Assembly: GCA_013398295.1 (NCBI GenBank) | Contig: VZSF01008955.1 | Location: forward strand, 765,578-829,577 | DNA from: Chionis minor | Taxonomy: Eukaryota > Chordata > Aves > Charadriiformes > Chionididae | Direction of reading: 5' to 3' | DNA: 64,000 nucleotides | In this document: in pieces, positions 1-13,700 of the stretch | Layout: the number at the start of each line of letters is the position of its first letter | How positions within the stretch are numbered: the first letter of the stretch is position 1 | Position numbers and translations under genes: made by a program | Notes under the pieces: generated by a model | Database searches by the model: none | Seen by the model: the letters and a program-made list of their open reading frames with translations, nothing else | What the model was told of the DNA's origin: nothing

Positions 1-1735
1 AGGTAATGTCTGCTCTAACTTGCATGCTAGTTTCTTTCAGACTTTTATGTGTATATATATATATATATATAGTGTTTGTGTTTCTTCAAGAACAATCAAG
101 CAGCAATTAAAGCATTTGTCATTTTAAAAATGTCATTTTAAAAGGTATTAATTTGTGTGTCTTACAAGCTTCCACCAGCATTCTCAGTCCTTTTTCAACA
201 AGGCAGACTTTGAAATTTAAATTCTGTTTCACTAATTCATTTGTCATTGAGATTGAGAATTTTCCCAGGTCCATTTTCTTCATTAGTTTCTCAGGTATGT
301 CCTTCCTGGGAAATATCATTCTAATTTCCTTATCCTGGGATTGTAAGTATTCAGAATGCTTTCTCCCAGCATTGGCTTTCCCAGCACTTCTGGGTTTGTC
401 TCCCAGGTTTCTTGGCTCATTAGAGAGGTCAGATTCTGTACCCAGATTCAGATATCATTTATTCCATGCCATAGCTATGTGGAACTTTTCTGAAATATAT
501 ATAATCTGCTGAAAAAAAGTCCACTATGTTCTGAAATCCCCTAACCCATCTAACGTGTGCACCTGTGCTTCAAAGTCTAAATGCTCTTGTACATGACTAA
601 TCATATTATTCTTGTCTGATATTTTGGATTACTTACGTAACCCTCCCCCTCAGGAAGCCTCTCTCTTCAGGGAACTTTTACCAAAAAGATTTCTTCAGGC
701 AAGATATAAACAGCTTAAAAGCACAAAGCAAGTTATTTATTGTCTAACACACAAAATACATTGTAAGACTAATGAACTAGGCATTAAGTCAACCCCCACC
801 AAATGAGTCACTAAGTCTGCTGGGTGAATAGTCATCACTCAGGTAGGGGAGGGCTGGCCTCTGTTCCTCCCTGGAACAGGCTGATCTATGATGTTGCGAG
901 TTGCTGTCTTCAGATTTCCTTTGTTTTCCTTGGGATTTGATACCTTTTCAGGTGAGTGTTGTTATCCGCGAATCCTTGAGGTTCCAGTTTCCCCTCTCTC
1001 AACAATCTTACTTATGTCTGCAACTTTACCTTTCTTATCTCGCGTGCTTCCAGCCTGTGTGCTCTCTCACAGCTCCTTCTCACGCCCTAGCAATTTTCTC
1101 AGAAGAAAACTGAGAATGGTTGCACAGCTGCGCTGTACTGAAAGTAGGCCTTGAATCACAGATAGCTGAACTCCTGGGAGGAGGGTTACATGTAAGTGGC
1201 CTGCTTTACATTTCTTCTCGATTAGTTCATCCTGCACTGGGAGCTTCTTCTATTTTTGTACATCCATCTTTCACATGTATGATTCAGCCTTTGTCTCCTG
1301 TAAAATTAGTGTTTACCAAATGCTTTTTTAAATTCAATTACTGTCCAGATTTTGAGCTTTTGGGGAAGTGTTCTTGATACTGTCTCTCTCAAATTGCATT
1401 CCTGGTTTACATTAGGGTATAATGATGGCTGTTCATGATCAGATCAAAGATACTAGAGAGAGCAAATAGCTACCAGCAGACTGACTTCCATTAGTTTATA
1501 GCTAAATACTTTGGACCCTCCACAATGTCATTGACAAGTTCCACAATTTAATTTAATTATATACTGGGGGAAAAGGTGATTCTTTTGCTATAGTAAAGGT
1601 TGCTACATGCTTGTTTCACTGCAGCCCACTGGGATTTGTACTATACAAATGAAAGAGCGTGAAAATGGCCATACTGAAACAGATTAGACGTTCTACCTAA
1701 CTCACTGTGCTGTCTATAAAAATGGTCTTAAACAG
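1..1735. other. AT-rich sequence without recognisable gene
   Basis: I see no coding gene, RNA gene or clear transposon here. Short open frames occur on both strands (for example 66 codons on minus at 119-319 and 119 codons on plus at 153-512), but they overlap each other and match no family I recognise. A TA microsatellite lies at the left end. This could be intron or intergenic DNA; the sequence alone does not decide. Confidence 0.6.
52..71. repeat. (TA)10 microsatellite
   Basis: Ten uninterrupted TA dinucleotides, flanked by GTG on the left and GTG-rich sequence on the right. It is a simple sequence repeat and probably length-polymorphic. Confidence 0.95.
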
Positions 1736-1789
1736 ATGACCTTGGAAGGTTACGCAGATAGGGCAAGCAAGTCTCTGCACAGCATTCTT

Positions 1790-2520
1790 TTAGTCATTAA
1801 TAATTTTCAGCTCAGGGACTTCTGGAACTGGGCAAGTTCTCGATTGGTCCTTGTCTTTCTTACCTTGAATGAGTTATCATCATCATCACCTTCATCAAAT
1901 TTCATCATCTTATGGCTAGTCTTCTTTCCTATGGAATTTATAAATGTATTGAACAGCAGAGGTCTATTCACAGATCTCTTCAGAAATTCACTAAGAACCT
2001 TCTTCCACTGTGAAACTGCGTTTTCTCCCACAGTTTCCTGGTTTAACCGGCTTTTTATCCATGAAAGAACCTCTTCTTATGGCTTAATGTCATGACTGTT
2101 TGGTTTTGTTTTTTTTTTTCTTAAAAGCCATTTAAGGGTGGCTTCATCAAAAGACTTTAGAAATCCAGGCAAACAAGTAGATCAAGCAGACCATGGGCCT
2201 CATCAACATATTTTGCAACTGTTTCAAAGAACTCCAGTAGGCTTTTGAGATATGAGATGCCTTTATGTGCAGTCACTTGAACTCTTTCTGGTTGTCCTTA
2301 TCTGTGTGTCCACTACTAGTATTCATTATTGAGTTCCTGCTAATTTGCCTAGGACAGGCTTAGAGGTCAGTATTTCCATGAATCTTCTGTGAACTTTTTT
2401 CAAAAATTGTCATCAATTTTGTCACCCTCCAGTCCTCAGAAAACAGTAAGATTTTAAGGGAAGAGTTGCACATCATTGCTAGCAATTCAGCAAGTTCATC
2501 CTTTAATTCCTTCTCTATTC
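1790..2520 (-). mobile_element. Ancient CR1/L3-like LINE, reverse transcriptase fragment
   Basis: Translating the minus strand from about 2,520 down to 1,800 gives, in shifting frames, blocks in the order expected for a CR1-clade reverse transcriptase. ELAELLAMMCNSSLK...EDWRV (about 2,500-2,420) matches the 'EIAELL..CN.S....P.DWR.ANV.PIFKK' block. LLEFFETVAKYVD followed by a CLDF-like motif (about 2,240-2,150) matches 'NLLEFFEGVNKHVDKG..VDIVYLDF.KAFD'. VSQWKKVLSEFLKRSVNRPLLFN.FIN (about 2,010-1,920) matches 'FSEW..V.SGVPQGSVLGP.LFN.FIND'. A degenerate version of the FADDTKL region follows. Stops and frameshifts are many, so the element is dead and old. The match rests on my knowledge of CR1/L3 ORF2 rather than an alignment. 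The 5' end (EN domain) and the 3' tail of this copy are not visible. Confidence 0.8.
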
Positions 2521-2539
2521 ATCTTTTCTGTGCTATGGT

Positions 2540-2745
2540 TCATTTTGTACACTTGTATCATTTCTCCTTTCAGTCGTCTCATTTGCAAACTGAAGAGTCT
2601 TAGTCCATTTAGCCATTCCATACTTCCAGAAATTCTTGCTCTGTATCTTTCTAGGCCTTCTCTGCACAGCTCTAATACACAGAGTGCCAGCTATACATGC
2701 CTAATTTCAAAGTCAGAATTGCTTTATACATATTTAGCTTGAGAC
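2540..2745 (-). mobile_element. CR1/L3-like LINE, ORF2 C-terminal fragment
   Basis: On the minus strand, about 2,700-2,545 translates to a stretch containing EWLNGLRLFSLQMRRLKGEM followed by IQVYK. This matches the CR1-clade C-terminal block 'ERL..LGLFSLE.RRLRGDLI.VYK'. In a single minus-strand element this block should lie at lower coordinates than the reverse transcriptase core, but here it lies above the core at 1,790-2,520. It is therefore either a separate insertion or a rearranged piece of the same one. No ATTCTATG 3' tail is visible next to it. Confidence 0.65.
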
Positions 2746-3645
2746 AATAGCTCTAAGTAATAGCAACCACTGTATTGAACTTGCTTCTCAAAGCTCTCAT
2801 GAGGCCTTAGACAACTAATGCCCCTACAATCACAGTACAATTTACAGTCTCGGCTTAAAGAACTTTAAAATGGACCACACGGTGCATTCAGATTCCTTGA
2901 CCAGGTTAGTGCCTCACTTGGCAGCCTCCCCATCTGCTCCAGCAAAGCAGATAGCAACTCCACAACTTGATTGGGTAATACACACCAAATGGATGGATTT
3001 TGTGCAGCACTCACTTGACAGCTTAATTTCCCATGCTCTATAGCATGAAAATATACCTTTTTCTTAGGAGGGCTGTCCTTCAGATTCTGTTTGACAAGTT
3101 ACTCTGCAACTCTTCTTCTCTTGTTATTACTTAATTTCCCAAGTGTGCCACTCTGCAGAGGCAGTTTTTGAAGAGGAATGAAACATTACATCTCAGTAAT
3201 GTTTTCTCAGACACTGCAACTGCAGATCTACAATTCCTGTTCCTTTTACTTACTGCCTCAGAGCCCTGTGCTAGATTTCAGATCACTGAAAAGAATTAAG
3301 AGTGCTTGGAGCCACAGGCCTTTCTGATCTCTCGGAGACACTGCTGACTGATAATGATGCCCATAACTCTTCCCGTAGTTGCTTTCTAAATGGCTCCAAC
3401 AATTTTGATAATCAGAAAAGCCTTCAAGACTGTGAGTCTGCATTAGCAACAGGCTGTGGGATTTCAACTTATTAGGTATTTTGTTATTAAAAATAACTTC
3501 TATAGTTGTTGAGTTTAGAAAAGTTCTCTGTATGACTTTTTCTTGGTTCACTCTTTCCAAACATTCAGGAGCTTATTACTAATGCACTTGATTAAGAAAG
3601 TACTTGAAGTTAATTTATGGGAGACAATACTTTTAAAACAGCTAC

Positions 3646-3711
3646 ATATATAAACATGTACACATGCACATATGTGTGTGTATGTATGTATTTATAAATA
3701 GATATATATAA
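3646..3711. repeat. Alternating purine-pyrimidine low-complexity tract
   Basis: TA, CA/TG and TGTA steps follow one another almost without interruption, including a TATGTATGTAT run and a GATATATATA end. It is a decayed compound microsatellite. Confidence 0.7.
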
Positions 3712-5639
3712 TTGAACGTCAAGAATTCTCCAGCAAGCTAAATAGTAGACTATCACACTTCAAATGCAAATGCCACCTCTGTAGAGACAACCATGTTGAT
3801 GTACTGGTGCAAGACCAGAAGTCTTGTGTTTCAAAGTTCCTAGGTAGCATAAAATGCTTGAGAATCTCCCTGACATTCTGCAAAAACAAATGTGCCTCTT
3901 TTACTGAGGAATGGATATTTCTAGCCTTTTAAAATTTTATGGTAATTTTTCTGTCAGGCAAACTGAACCGTAGGTCTTGTCATTCATTACTAAAGTAGTA
4001 GACAACATATAGGATGCATTAAGATATTTAAGAAAATCCTTTCTACTACATTTGTGGTGGTTTTTGTGTTAAATAACTACAACTTTGAAATGGTTAATGC
4101 ACAGCCTTGATTGGTGTGGGGAAATATGAAGGAAGCTTTCAATATCCATTCAATTTCCCTGGCTCATCTGTTTGCAAATAAATAATAGGACCAAGTACTA
4201 TGCAGGTTTTTGACAACAGAATAGTTGCTTATATATTTCAAATCAAATACTCTGAAGATGGGTCTGTAACAGATGAGTTTTTTCACCATGATCTGTTATT
4301 TCTTTGTGAGGTAAGACATATATATGGATTTGCTCAATTGCTCCTACATTAGTAGAATAATGCTGCAAATGAGATTATATTAATCTGTGTTAGCTGCTAA
4401 AGTTGTAAATACAAAGGATAACTCTCTAAATTACTCTATTTCCCTTTGATATGGGATCAGTAGGTTCATTGCACATACAAAAAAAGTTATGAAATCTTAT
4501 ACAAATAGCAAATTTTTTTCCATGCACTATAGTTGTGTAGATTTCGTTCACCCAAGGAACTCACAAAAGTCTCAAAAGGGTTTTAATAATGCACATCTTT
4601 GTTTCTTTTGCAAAAGTGAAATACTTACCAATGGTGATCATATAGTAAATTTGCTCCATTGGGTCTTGCATTTGAAAATTATTCTTTCTGCAGTCAGATT
4701 CTTTCTGCTTTGAATGCTGGTAGCATCTCCATCGGTCACTTGGTTCCTAAACAATTGTGGATGTTACTGATAATTTAGAAACTGTTATTATTGTGTAGTA
4801 TTGCAGTGGATGTTTCTAGAAATCTCATAGGAAGCTCTCTATCCTCGACAAATCCATGGGCCAATATTGTGACTTCATAACATGTTTAACTCTTATGTAC
4901 AGTTTCTGCATGTAACATTTTACATAGACAGCGATCTCAATTTGATGTGCAAAATTCCATCTGTTCCTCATGGTAATGCAAAGTACTTTTTAAATACATC
5001 ATCCTCTTTCCTCTATACTGTTACTTGTAAAAGATCAGGAGATGACATAAACCATAGCAATTTCTGCAAACCATCTACTGTTTATCTCTTCCTACTCCCA
5101 CACTGGATCATGGCAGTGCTCAGACTCAGAAGTGGGAGGAAAAACACTTCTTTTAGTTCAAATACAGTGCTTAATTCAGTTTACAATACGACACAGTAAA
5201 GAAAGAAAGAGAAAGCATTTGCACTGTGGACATTTTCACAGCATTTATTTTTTGGTAGTATAACGATCCTTTTGTAATCCATCTGGTGTCATTTTGCACT
5301 AGAGGTTATTTAAATAGGAGAGATTATGTAAGTACTTTGAAATAATTTCCCTAATTCTATATTTATATTTCCTTTTATTATGGCAATAATTAAAAAAAAA
5401 ATTTTGTTTTCTGATTAAAAAGTGATAGTAAAATAACCATGTTTGATCAGTAGATCTAGCCATTGAAATCTGCAGATTTCTTTTAGTGTTTCCCATTATT
5501 TTTAAATGTAGGAATTTTAGTCATATCAAAATGATATAATTTTTTAACAGTCACTTTTACCTTTTTTCTGAGGTAAATCTTTGTTCTTATATTAGAATTC
5601 TTAAAACCAGAGCTTTTTTCCCCTCTTTTTTCTTTCCCT

Positions 5640-5840
5640 CTGCCCCACGCTCTCTTCAAAACAAATTATAATCAGATAGTGATTGGCAGCAATTTTTAGC
5701 ACTAATAATCAAAGCTGAGCAATTTTAGCACCTATTGTGTTCCACCTGCACGATCATTTTCTTGTCCTGTAACACACTAGGTAGCACAAATGATTGATTT
5801 ATAATGCACGATAATTTTTTTATTAAAGCAACCTACTCTG
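5640..5840. promoter_or_regulatory. Candidate non-coding regulatory block
   Basis: The block is dense in homeodomain-type ATTA/TAAT cores, has an E-box core (CACCTG near 5,743) and contains a near-exact direct repeat: AGCAATTTTTAGCAC at 5,688-5,702 and AGCAATTTTAGCAC at 5,718-5,731, offset by 30 bases. Function is inferred only from motif density; AT-rich DNA gives many such cores by chance. Confidence 0.25.
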
Positions 5841-7245
5841 CTTAGTGCCAGAGAGGGTATTGTCTCTGAAGTAGCCTAACAAAATCTCTCTCCATTCAGG
5901 CAGCAAATGAATTGCCTTATCATCTGATTTTCTGTCTAAAATCTTAGTGTTCTATAGGAAGGTTCATATTTCAAGTTTCAGAATGTGATCTCCTTTCCAG
6001 GGAGTACAGCCGAAGCAGCTGAACACAAGACTTCTTATTCTCTTTTAAAAAGCTAGAAAATAACTATCTTCCCAGCCCACTAGTTCTCTACAAAAACAGA
6101 TAAAATAAATAGTCACTAAATATTATGTTGTCCTAGGCAACAGCTTGTTCTGCCTTCAGTAGCTTAGAAGAGCCCTGGATAAAGAATTATATTTTACCAG
6201 TTCAACCTTTTCAGTGTTGGTGACCCTGCAAGAAAACTGGATTTCTATTTTAAAATAATGTCCTCTTTCAGATCCTTTAATCTTATATTCATTTAGAAAT
6301 TCTAGGCACACACTATTTTGAATTTGGCCTCCTAAATATGCAGTCTTAGGATAGGGTCCTTCATTACAATAATAATTGTAGTTTGTGGTAAAGGCAGTTC
6401 CTCTAAAATAATTTAATTACAAGTATTTAAATTTTGTTTTCTGCTAGTTTAGCTGGAATTAATTGACTGTTTCAAATGCTTGCATTTGGTGTCCCCAAAC
6501 CATATCTCCCATAGTTCTAGCTTATGGCATTTCGAAACAGATTGTGCTGATTGACAGTCAGTGTAAAATACCTGAAGTTGGTGGTAGATAAAAGCAAATG
6601 ATCAGAGATGTTAATGTTGTAAAGCAATACTTCTGCCTTTATTTTGAGGAAAATTTGTGGTGATAAAAGTCATAAAGAAATGTCCCCTGTTTGCAGAGAA
6701 ATAAAGCTGCAGAATTTATTACATAATGTTTTCAAGTACTGCAGTACTATTTTGATGCTTTTGAGAGAATACTGTGTTCTTCAACTAACTCTCCCATTCA
6801 GCCGTATGCAAAGGAGAAATTATTCCTCTTTAAAATGTTTTAATCTTTTTTTTTTTCCCCTGCTTCTTCATTGCTCTGTAGGATATGGTGAAGAGTTGCT
6901 ATTTCCAATAAAAATTCCCAAGAGTGTATCAGATCTTGACTAGCATCATTTGTATTCCATTCATGACTGGTTTTAATAGTTAAAGAGGACTGAACGGCAG
7001 TCACTTTAGCTATAAGGATGTAGAAGATTAGAGAACTTTTTCCCTGTACAGTGGCTTTTGCTAACATTCTCAGGTGTAAGAGCAAATGCAGTGCTGTGCC
7101 ATATAGACCTATCAGAGTGATTAATGTGCCAGAAATAGGACGGCAGCATTATCCTGGGTGTTCTGCCTGATTCTCCCTTCTCACATTGTTCAGAGATAAC
7201 TTGGATATCCCTGCAATCCACTGCATTTGTACCTTGCAGACACAG

Positions 7246-7283
7246 TGATACAATTTCAAATGCATGATACAATTTCAAAAAAG
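7246..7283. repeat. 19-base tandem duplication
   Basis: TGATACAATTTCAAA occurs at 7,246-7,260 and again at 7,265-7,279, separated by TGCA. This gives two copies of a 19-base unit. Confidence 0.9.
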
Positions 7284-10200
7284 AGTGAAAAGCGTTATGC
7301 TGAGATTATTAATAGAAGTAAGGTCAGAATTTTTCAGCACAATAAAAATGAGGGGAAAGGGAGTATTCACTTAGCTATAAAGGGTTCTATTGCAGCCTAC
7401 AGCCAACAAGGCTTGAGTCCTTAAGGCCATCTTTAAGGATTTTGTCCTTTGTTGGTTTTAACTCTTAAAGGAATAAGGTTTCAATCATTTTCCATAAAGG
7501 ACGATTCAAAATTCTAATAGCTGGTGGTGCCAAGAAACCTTTCATATTCAGTCTGTATTATTTCAAAATAGCATGCCGTTATCTCGAGTTATCAATTTTC
7601 TACAGATGTAAATAAGACATTGGCAGCCCCAATGTTTACACCCTTGAAATAGTTACTGGCAGGTATTTGTGATCACTTTCATAGTGATCAAGTCATTGCA
7701 AGGTTAGGTACATTTAATTCCTGATTTATATTCCTACCTCAGTTTGTACTTTTTCTTGTTCACTGCTTATTTTAAAGAATGTTCTTCGTATCATGTAGAG
7801 ATCCTAAAAATGCAGTATTCATCCAAAAGTAGTATGTTGCCATAATTTGAAAAAAGAATTTGAGAAAACGCAGTTAAATGTTTCACTCTGCAATGGTATT
7901 CAAAATGGCATTCAGATAATGGATTACAATATAGCTGTTGCAAATTGTTGCTCTGGTAATAGAAGATGAAAGATCTTTCTGGCTTTATGGGGTTCAGAAC
8001 AGAAAGTCAGTTTCAAAATCTCTTACAGTATTTTATCTATGTTTTTTTAATCAATGAATTAAGCACCTTATTCAGATGCAATAATGACAGAAGCTACCGG
8101 AAAATCCTGATTTTCTCAAGGTCTAGACTCCATGTTACCATTTAAAACAACAAATTCAATAATAAACATATTGGGTAGTTGCAGGTAAGCTGCTAATGAT
8201 TGTCTGGCAGTCTCTATCATCAAAAAAGGTTTTCTCATCATCCCCTCTTCCACATGCACGATCTACTTGAAGATGAAAAACACAGTCATAACAACTTTCT
8301 TTAAAATACTTATCCCTCCAGTAAGCCACAGAGAAATGCATATGCACTCACGTGCACGCATAAAGCAAAAGGATAAGAATTATGCAGAGCTTAGTATTTT
8401 AAACATTTGTGTTCCCACATGCAATATGGTTCTACAGTGTTTTCAGTGAACATAACCAAACACAAGGTAGTTTGTGCTTCCTGTCTTATGAGTTAAATCT
8501 ATGTTAGATTTATATAAGCAATAGATAAGCATCAAAGCCATAGCTGAGGAGGATGGATAGCAAAACACTGGACTAGTTCATAAATTTACATTATTAAAGA
8601 GTAGTGATAGATCTGCCGTGCTGCTTTTGTTGAAGCTGAGCAGCAATTTGCAAGCAGAAATAATTCTTCTTACCTGCTTTTAGTAGCAAAGTATAGAGTA
8701 GTGCTAGTACATGACATCCAAAAAACAAACAAAAAAAAGTTTAATATCTTGGGTTATCTGCTCTGATCTGTGAACATTTTTTTTTGTTAATTTGTGGCTC
8801 CCTGGGAAACAGAAGCATAAAATGTGACTTAATGTGAAAGAAAAAAAAAACTGACAGAAGTTTAATATGTCTCTAAGCATATGGAGTGGTTGGCTTTGGA
8901 AATTCACTAGAACTGAAGCGTGGGAAAGAGGAAACTGAGAACTGAGGAGAGTTAGTAGTAAATGAGGGAGCTATATGCAAGGATGAGATGTCCAGAGTGG
9001 GAAACATCTGCCATTAGATGCTAATGGGCTTAATAAGAAAGACTAGAAATACATAATGAGTTAACATACACAGAGTATATAAGTATCATATAAACCAGAA
9101 AAAGATTAAATTAAAGTCCTTATTTTATGTCTATCTAAAATGTAAAAAAATTACTACATGGCTATACAGAGAGTTTCAAATATTCAAAATTATTTTCATA
9201 ATTAGGTTTTCTCTGTTTTCCTTTAGTCTTCAAATCAGCTTGCTGGCTCTTTGTGGCAGGGAATCATTTTCATGGGTTGATAGAGAGCTCCTAGAAATAT
9301 GATCTAAAATTATAGTTTCTCCTGGCATTCTTACTACTGTTATTAATAAACAATTACAAGATATTGAAATGATGATTTAGAGAAAATGTGAAAGATGACC
9401 ACATGACATATATAAGAAATAAAACATTACATAGTGTTTCAGGTAAGATTTGTGTCAAGAATACCTTGATGTGAGAAAGAGTTTAAAAAACATTCTTTGA
9501 AGATTTTCCATTTAAGCTAGGGTTCTGGGCAAAATATTTTCCTGGAGATTTTGCTATAATGTACTTCAGCTTTTCACCATAAGCTTTCTAATGGTCTCTG
9601 GAATTCAGATAAGGAAGAGAAGCAAACTGGCTGCTATCTTCTCTGCATTTCCCCAGGGATTTAACACAGATTATTCCAATGTGTCAAGGATAAAACCCCC
9701 TCACTGTTTTGCAGGAGGTGCTGTTAAGCAAAATGGCTGAGATTTTGTGTTTATTGCTGACAATTTGTTATATTGCCATAAGCAACAGCACTTTAGCATT
9801 CCATTTGGTTTTGTTCTCATAAGTATTTTTTTCTGTGTAAGTATGCAATGAGCTACTGTATTTTTCTTATGAGAATCAAAGAAGATATTGCTTATAATTC
9901 AGTACAGACCCATTAGTAGGGCAGTGAAGAATTTTATTTGGTCCTGAAACTCGCTTATTTGGTTTGACTGTGCATGTAGCAATTACCAAGACAATAAATA
10001 TACTTAGAGGGTCTGAAATATAAATCTTCTGATGGGAAAATGTCAAGGTAAGTTTAAATGAATGAGAGTCAGGAATGCGTTTGGTGATACTGCAGAAATC
10101 TGTCACCAGAATCACAACACACGTAATCCTGAATATCTGAAATCTTGTACTCAGATTCAATCTTTGTCATGTCCTACAGATGTCTTGCAAGTGGCAAAAC

Positions 10201-10713
10201 TATTTAAAAAAAACCCAACAAAGCAACACCTTTCCCAATTATCTGTCAGAGTGTAGGATGATGTGATAAAGGAGGTATCTGTATAACAAATCATTTCACT
10301 GAATTGTAAAAGAAACTAGTGTTACTGATAATACCTGTGGTCAGTTTTTACATGCAACTAGTAAAATAATAACAAGAATGCAGCATGCTTTATTTACTTC
10401 AGAAGCTAGATGACACTTGACTTTGAGAAATTACCCATGTGAAATCAATTCTTTTTATTGTTCATTTTGTTTTCTGTTTCATCCTTTTCATCTCAAGAGC
10501 ATTTTCATGAAAATGTCTCAGAGCTCTGTTTGCTCCAACTGTGAGTTTCCCACCTGAGTTCCTAATCCTATTTAGCTGACATGCTGAAAGTAAGTTGTAA
10601 TGGTGCATAAAGAACAAACACTGGTCTGTACAATGTAAAAAACATCCAGATATGTCCTAGAATGTATCTTCAAAGAAGTCTTGCAAGCAGCTGAAAATTT
10701 GGCTTGGTGGCAC

Positions 10714-10752
10714 ATGTGTCATTGTGTGTTTGTGTGTGCATGTGAGTGTGTA
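10714..10752. repeat. TG-rich degenerate microsatellite
   Basis: ATGTGTC, TTGTGTGTTTGTGTGTG and ATGTGAGTGTG follow one another. It is an interrupted (TG)n tract. Confidence 0.75.
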
Positions 10753-13700
10753 AAGTTCTGGAGGTCTTTTGTATCTCCTCATAAATTTTATTGATATTTT
10801 AGTAACCCGGAATGTTTATTCAGTGCATTGTTTGCCATGAGGCTCTTGAGAACGCTTTTAACGTATGAACTGAGGTGACTGTTGCGGTAAAGCTACTGTG
10901 AGGTTTATAGGTGATAAGTAAAGCTGTATACATAGCAACATAAAAAAGAAGCTTTACACAGTCATTGAATAGGGTAATATGATTTAATATATACTTATCC
11001 AATCTGCTGCTTCTGTTATGTTTAACTTGCTGATGTCCTCCCTCCCCTGGCTTTTATTTTTTAAGACTTTTCCTTTGCCAGCCTTCGTGTGGTATTGCAG
11101 CACAAGCAATAGAGGACAAGACCATGACATTCTCGCGGTGTTTTAACCCAATCAGTCTCTCTCTTCTCATGGATAAACAGAAGGAACCTCAGTTATGTTG
11201 CTCAGTATTTTAGAGTGTATCATCTAACCAGCCATTCCCAAAATGCTTTGAGTTTCCAAAAAGGGTTTTAAGGCACATCTTTACTAAATTATGCCAAAAA
11301 AGGGCAATGTTAGCCATGATTCACAACTGTGTCTTTCATCTGTCCATTATAGTAATTAGTCTTTTTACATATGCCAGTCATTAAGTGAGTGGGAGTGTGA
11401 TAGGACATTGCATTGTTGGAAAAGCCTATGCTTTTCATATATACGTTTTAAATTTTAAGTTCCTTGCAACAATTGATGCTACAGTACTCAATCACAGATA
11501 TACTGGAAACTTTCCAGATTATTTATTTCTGCTATAGCAAAGGAACAAATTGGTCTAAGAAATTATTTTTCATAACAGTTTCACAGTTTTTAAAAGCAAA
11601 TTTATCTTTCTTATTTTGTTTTTTAAAATTTAAAAAATTGAAAATGTACACATTTTTTAAATTGCATAAAAAATATAACCTATACAAAAGTGTCATCTTG
11701 ACAATATATTTCATGTAGCTAGGTGATCACTTGAAATTTCAGACGATTCAAAGTAAGTCATTAGGGATTTCTTTGACCTGTATTGAACATGCTAGACCAT
11801 ATTCTACTTCAGCAAAAGAGGGACCTATGAAGGGGTAAAATTTCAGTTGCTGGTAATATCAGTGAAATTGGTATTTACGACTCAGATGTAATCATAGGAG
11901 ATGCATGTCTAAATTCTTGCTATAATCATTGAAGATATGCAGTCATTTCTTTGATATGATTCATCCCGTCCTAAAGCAAATGCTTAAATTACATCAGATG
12001 ACTCATGCCTTAAAGGTGTCTGTTTCTCTCTGCTAACTGAAAAGGACCCTTATGTGACTATTGAGGTCTTCATTGTGGATATTTTACATTCCATTAGATG
12101 AATATCACTGTAAACCTGAATGTGGCTTCATACATTAGAAGATAGAATAGGAATTATTGATTAAAAATGTGATATCCAGGATAAATAAGCTATAGTCAGG
12201 GGGGAGAGGGAGGAGGAGCAGAAAGGAGGAAAAAGACCCCCTCCCAGTATTGAAACTTCTGAAATGAATACTGTTTCCCCTAGAAACCTGTTTCTCATTT
12301 GTGGAAACATGCTGGGAAGTTTTGGTATGTATACCAACACATTTTATCATTAACAACCATTGGATGTACCAGCCTGCTAAATTCTGCCTGCTGCTTAAGA
12401 AAGTCATATATCATACATCTGGGATTTTTCAGTCCTGCAACTATATACCTCATTTCCTTCTGTGGCTGTTGTATCAGAAAACAGAACAAGTTTTGCCATA
12501 TCTTTTTAAACCCACACTGTTAGTTATGTATTCAAAGAGTGGCTAAAGTAAATAGTACCTGATCTTTAGTCTCATTTTTCTGACACACCGCTTTTGTGAA
12601 AAAGTCTAGAATAATCCCTTATAAAGCAGGTTTTCAGAATTTCTTTTTAAATTCCTATCTTATGCAGAACCTGTGTTTCTTATTCAGGCAAGATAAGTCC
12701 CATTCAAGCAGCACAGATCCTGATTTTCTAAGGCCTCTGCTCTTTACAGCTATGCTGTAAAGATACTACAGATTTGAACCTATGTACACTTCCTAAGGGT
12801 AAGTTTTATATAAGATGATACTTCATAAACTTTGTTGCAAGATAATAAAAATTAATTCTGTATTTGGCAGTTAAACCCAGCAGTTGCTGAAAGTATAGCT
12901 CTGTATGTCTCCCAGGTTCAACTAATAGAGCTGATTTACATTTGAGACCTAGAAAACCTTTACAAACATTCTTCTACTGGTCTTTTAGAAAATCTGTACA
13001 TATATGGCAAAGGAGCAATGAAATTTGATTATGCTTTCCTACTCACTGTAAACAGAGGAGCCAGACATGCAGAACCACCAACGCCTGCCCATATCCCTGA
13101 GATTAGATTAGAATACAAAAAAGTTTGAATATAACTGTTGTTACAGTTATAAAAAGACGTTATCAAAACATATTTTAAATTGCCCTTGATATTTCTGCGC
13201 ATCATTTTCATACAGTTTTGCATATGCCACCTGAAAGATACTAAGATGTGCTTCTGGGAATTAAGAAACAAAAAATCACCAGAGAGTTGACAAAGCCCAT
13301 TTAGGAGATGTCAGTAAAAGAATTTAATACTGTTACCAATATTGCTATGGAGTACAGAAGGGACTTGACAGAACTTTATAGGTTTGAAGTGTAAAACCAG
13401 ACAGGTGTCAGAGTAATGTATTCAAATTTTAAAAAAATGAGTTTATATGAAAAAGACACTTTTAAATCAACTAAAGGAAAAAATTGTTTATGACATACGA
13501 GAAGTTAGAAAACTGTCTCTCAAAATAAGCAGTGTAAACGTCATCCTTTGAATATTTAAAGTAGATGAAAAGCAGTGTACAATAGAGACATGTCCTGCAT
13601 GACAGTAAGAGAGGTTGGAAACCTAGTAGGAGTCTCCCCAGCCCTAACTTCCATGATTCAGTGATCATATCGCCTATGAACTTCCCCATAAAGCAGCATA

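Noticed and set aside
153..512. 119-codon plus-strand open frame
   Set aside because: It overlaps a minus-strand frame, has no recognisable motif, and its length is within chance for many frames over 64 kb.
1807..2031. 74-codon minus-strand frame as a gene
   Set aside because: It is explained as a decayed CR1/L3 reverse transcriptase segment, with upstream and downstream parts in other frames.
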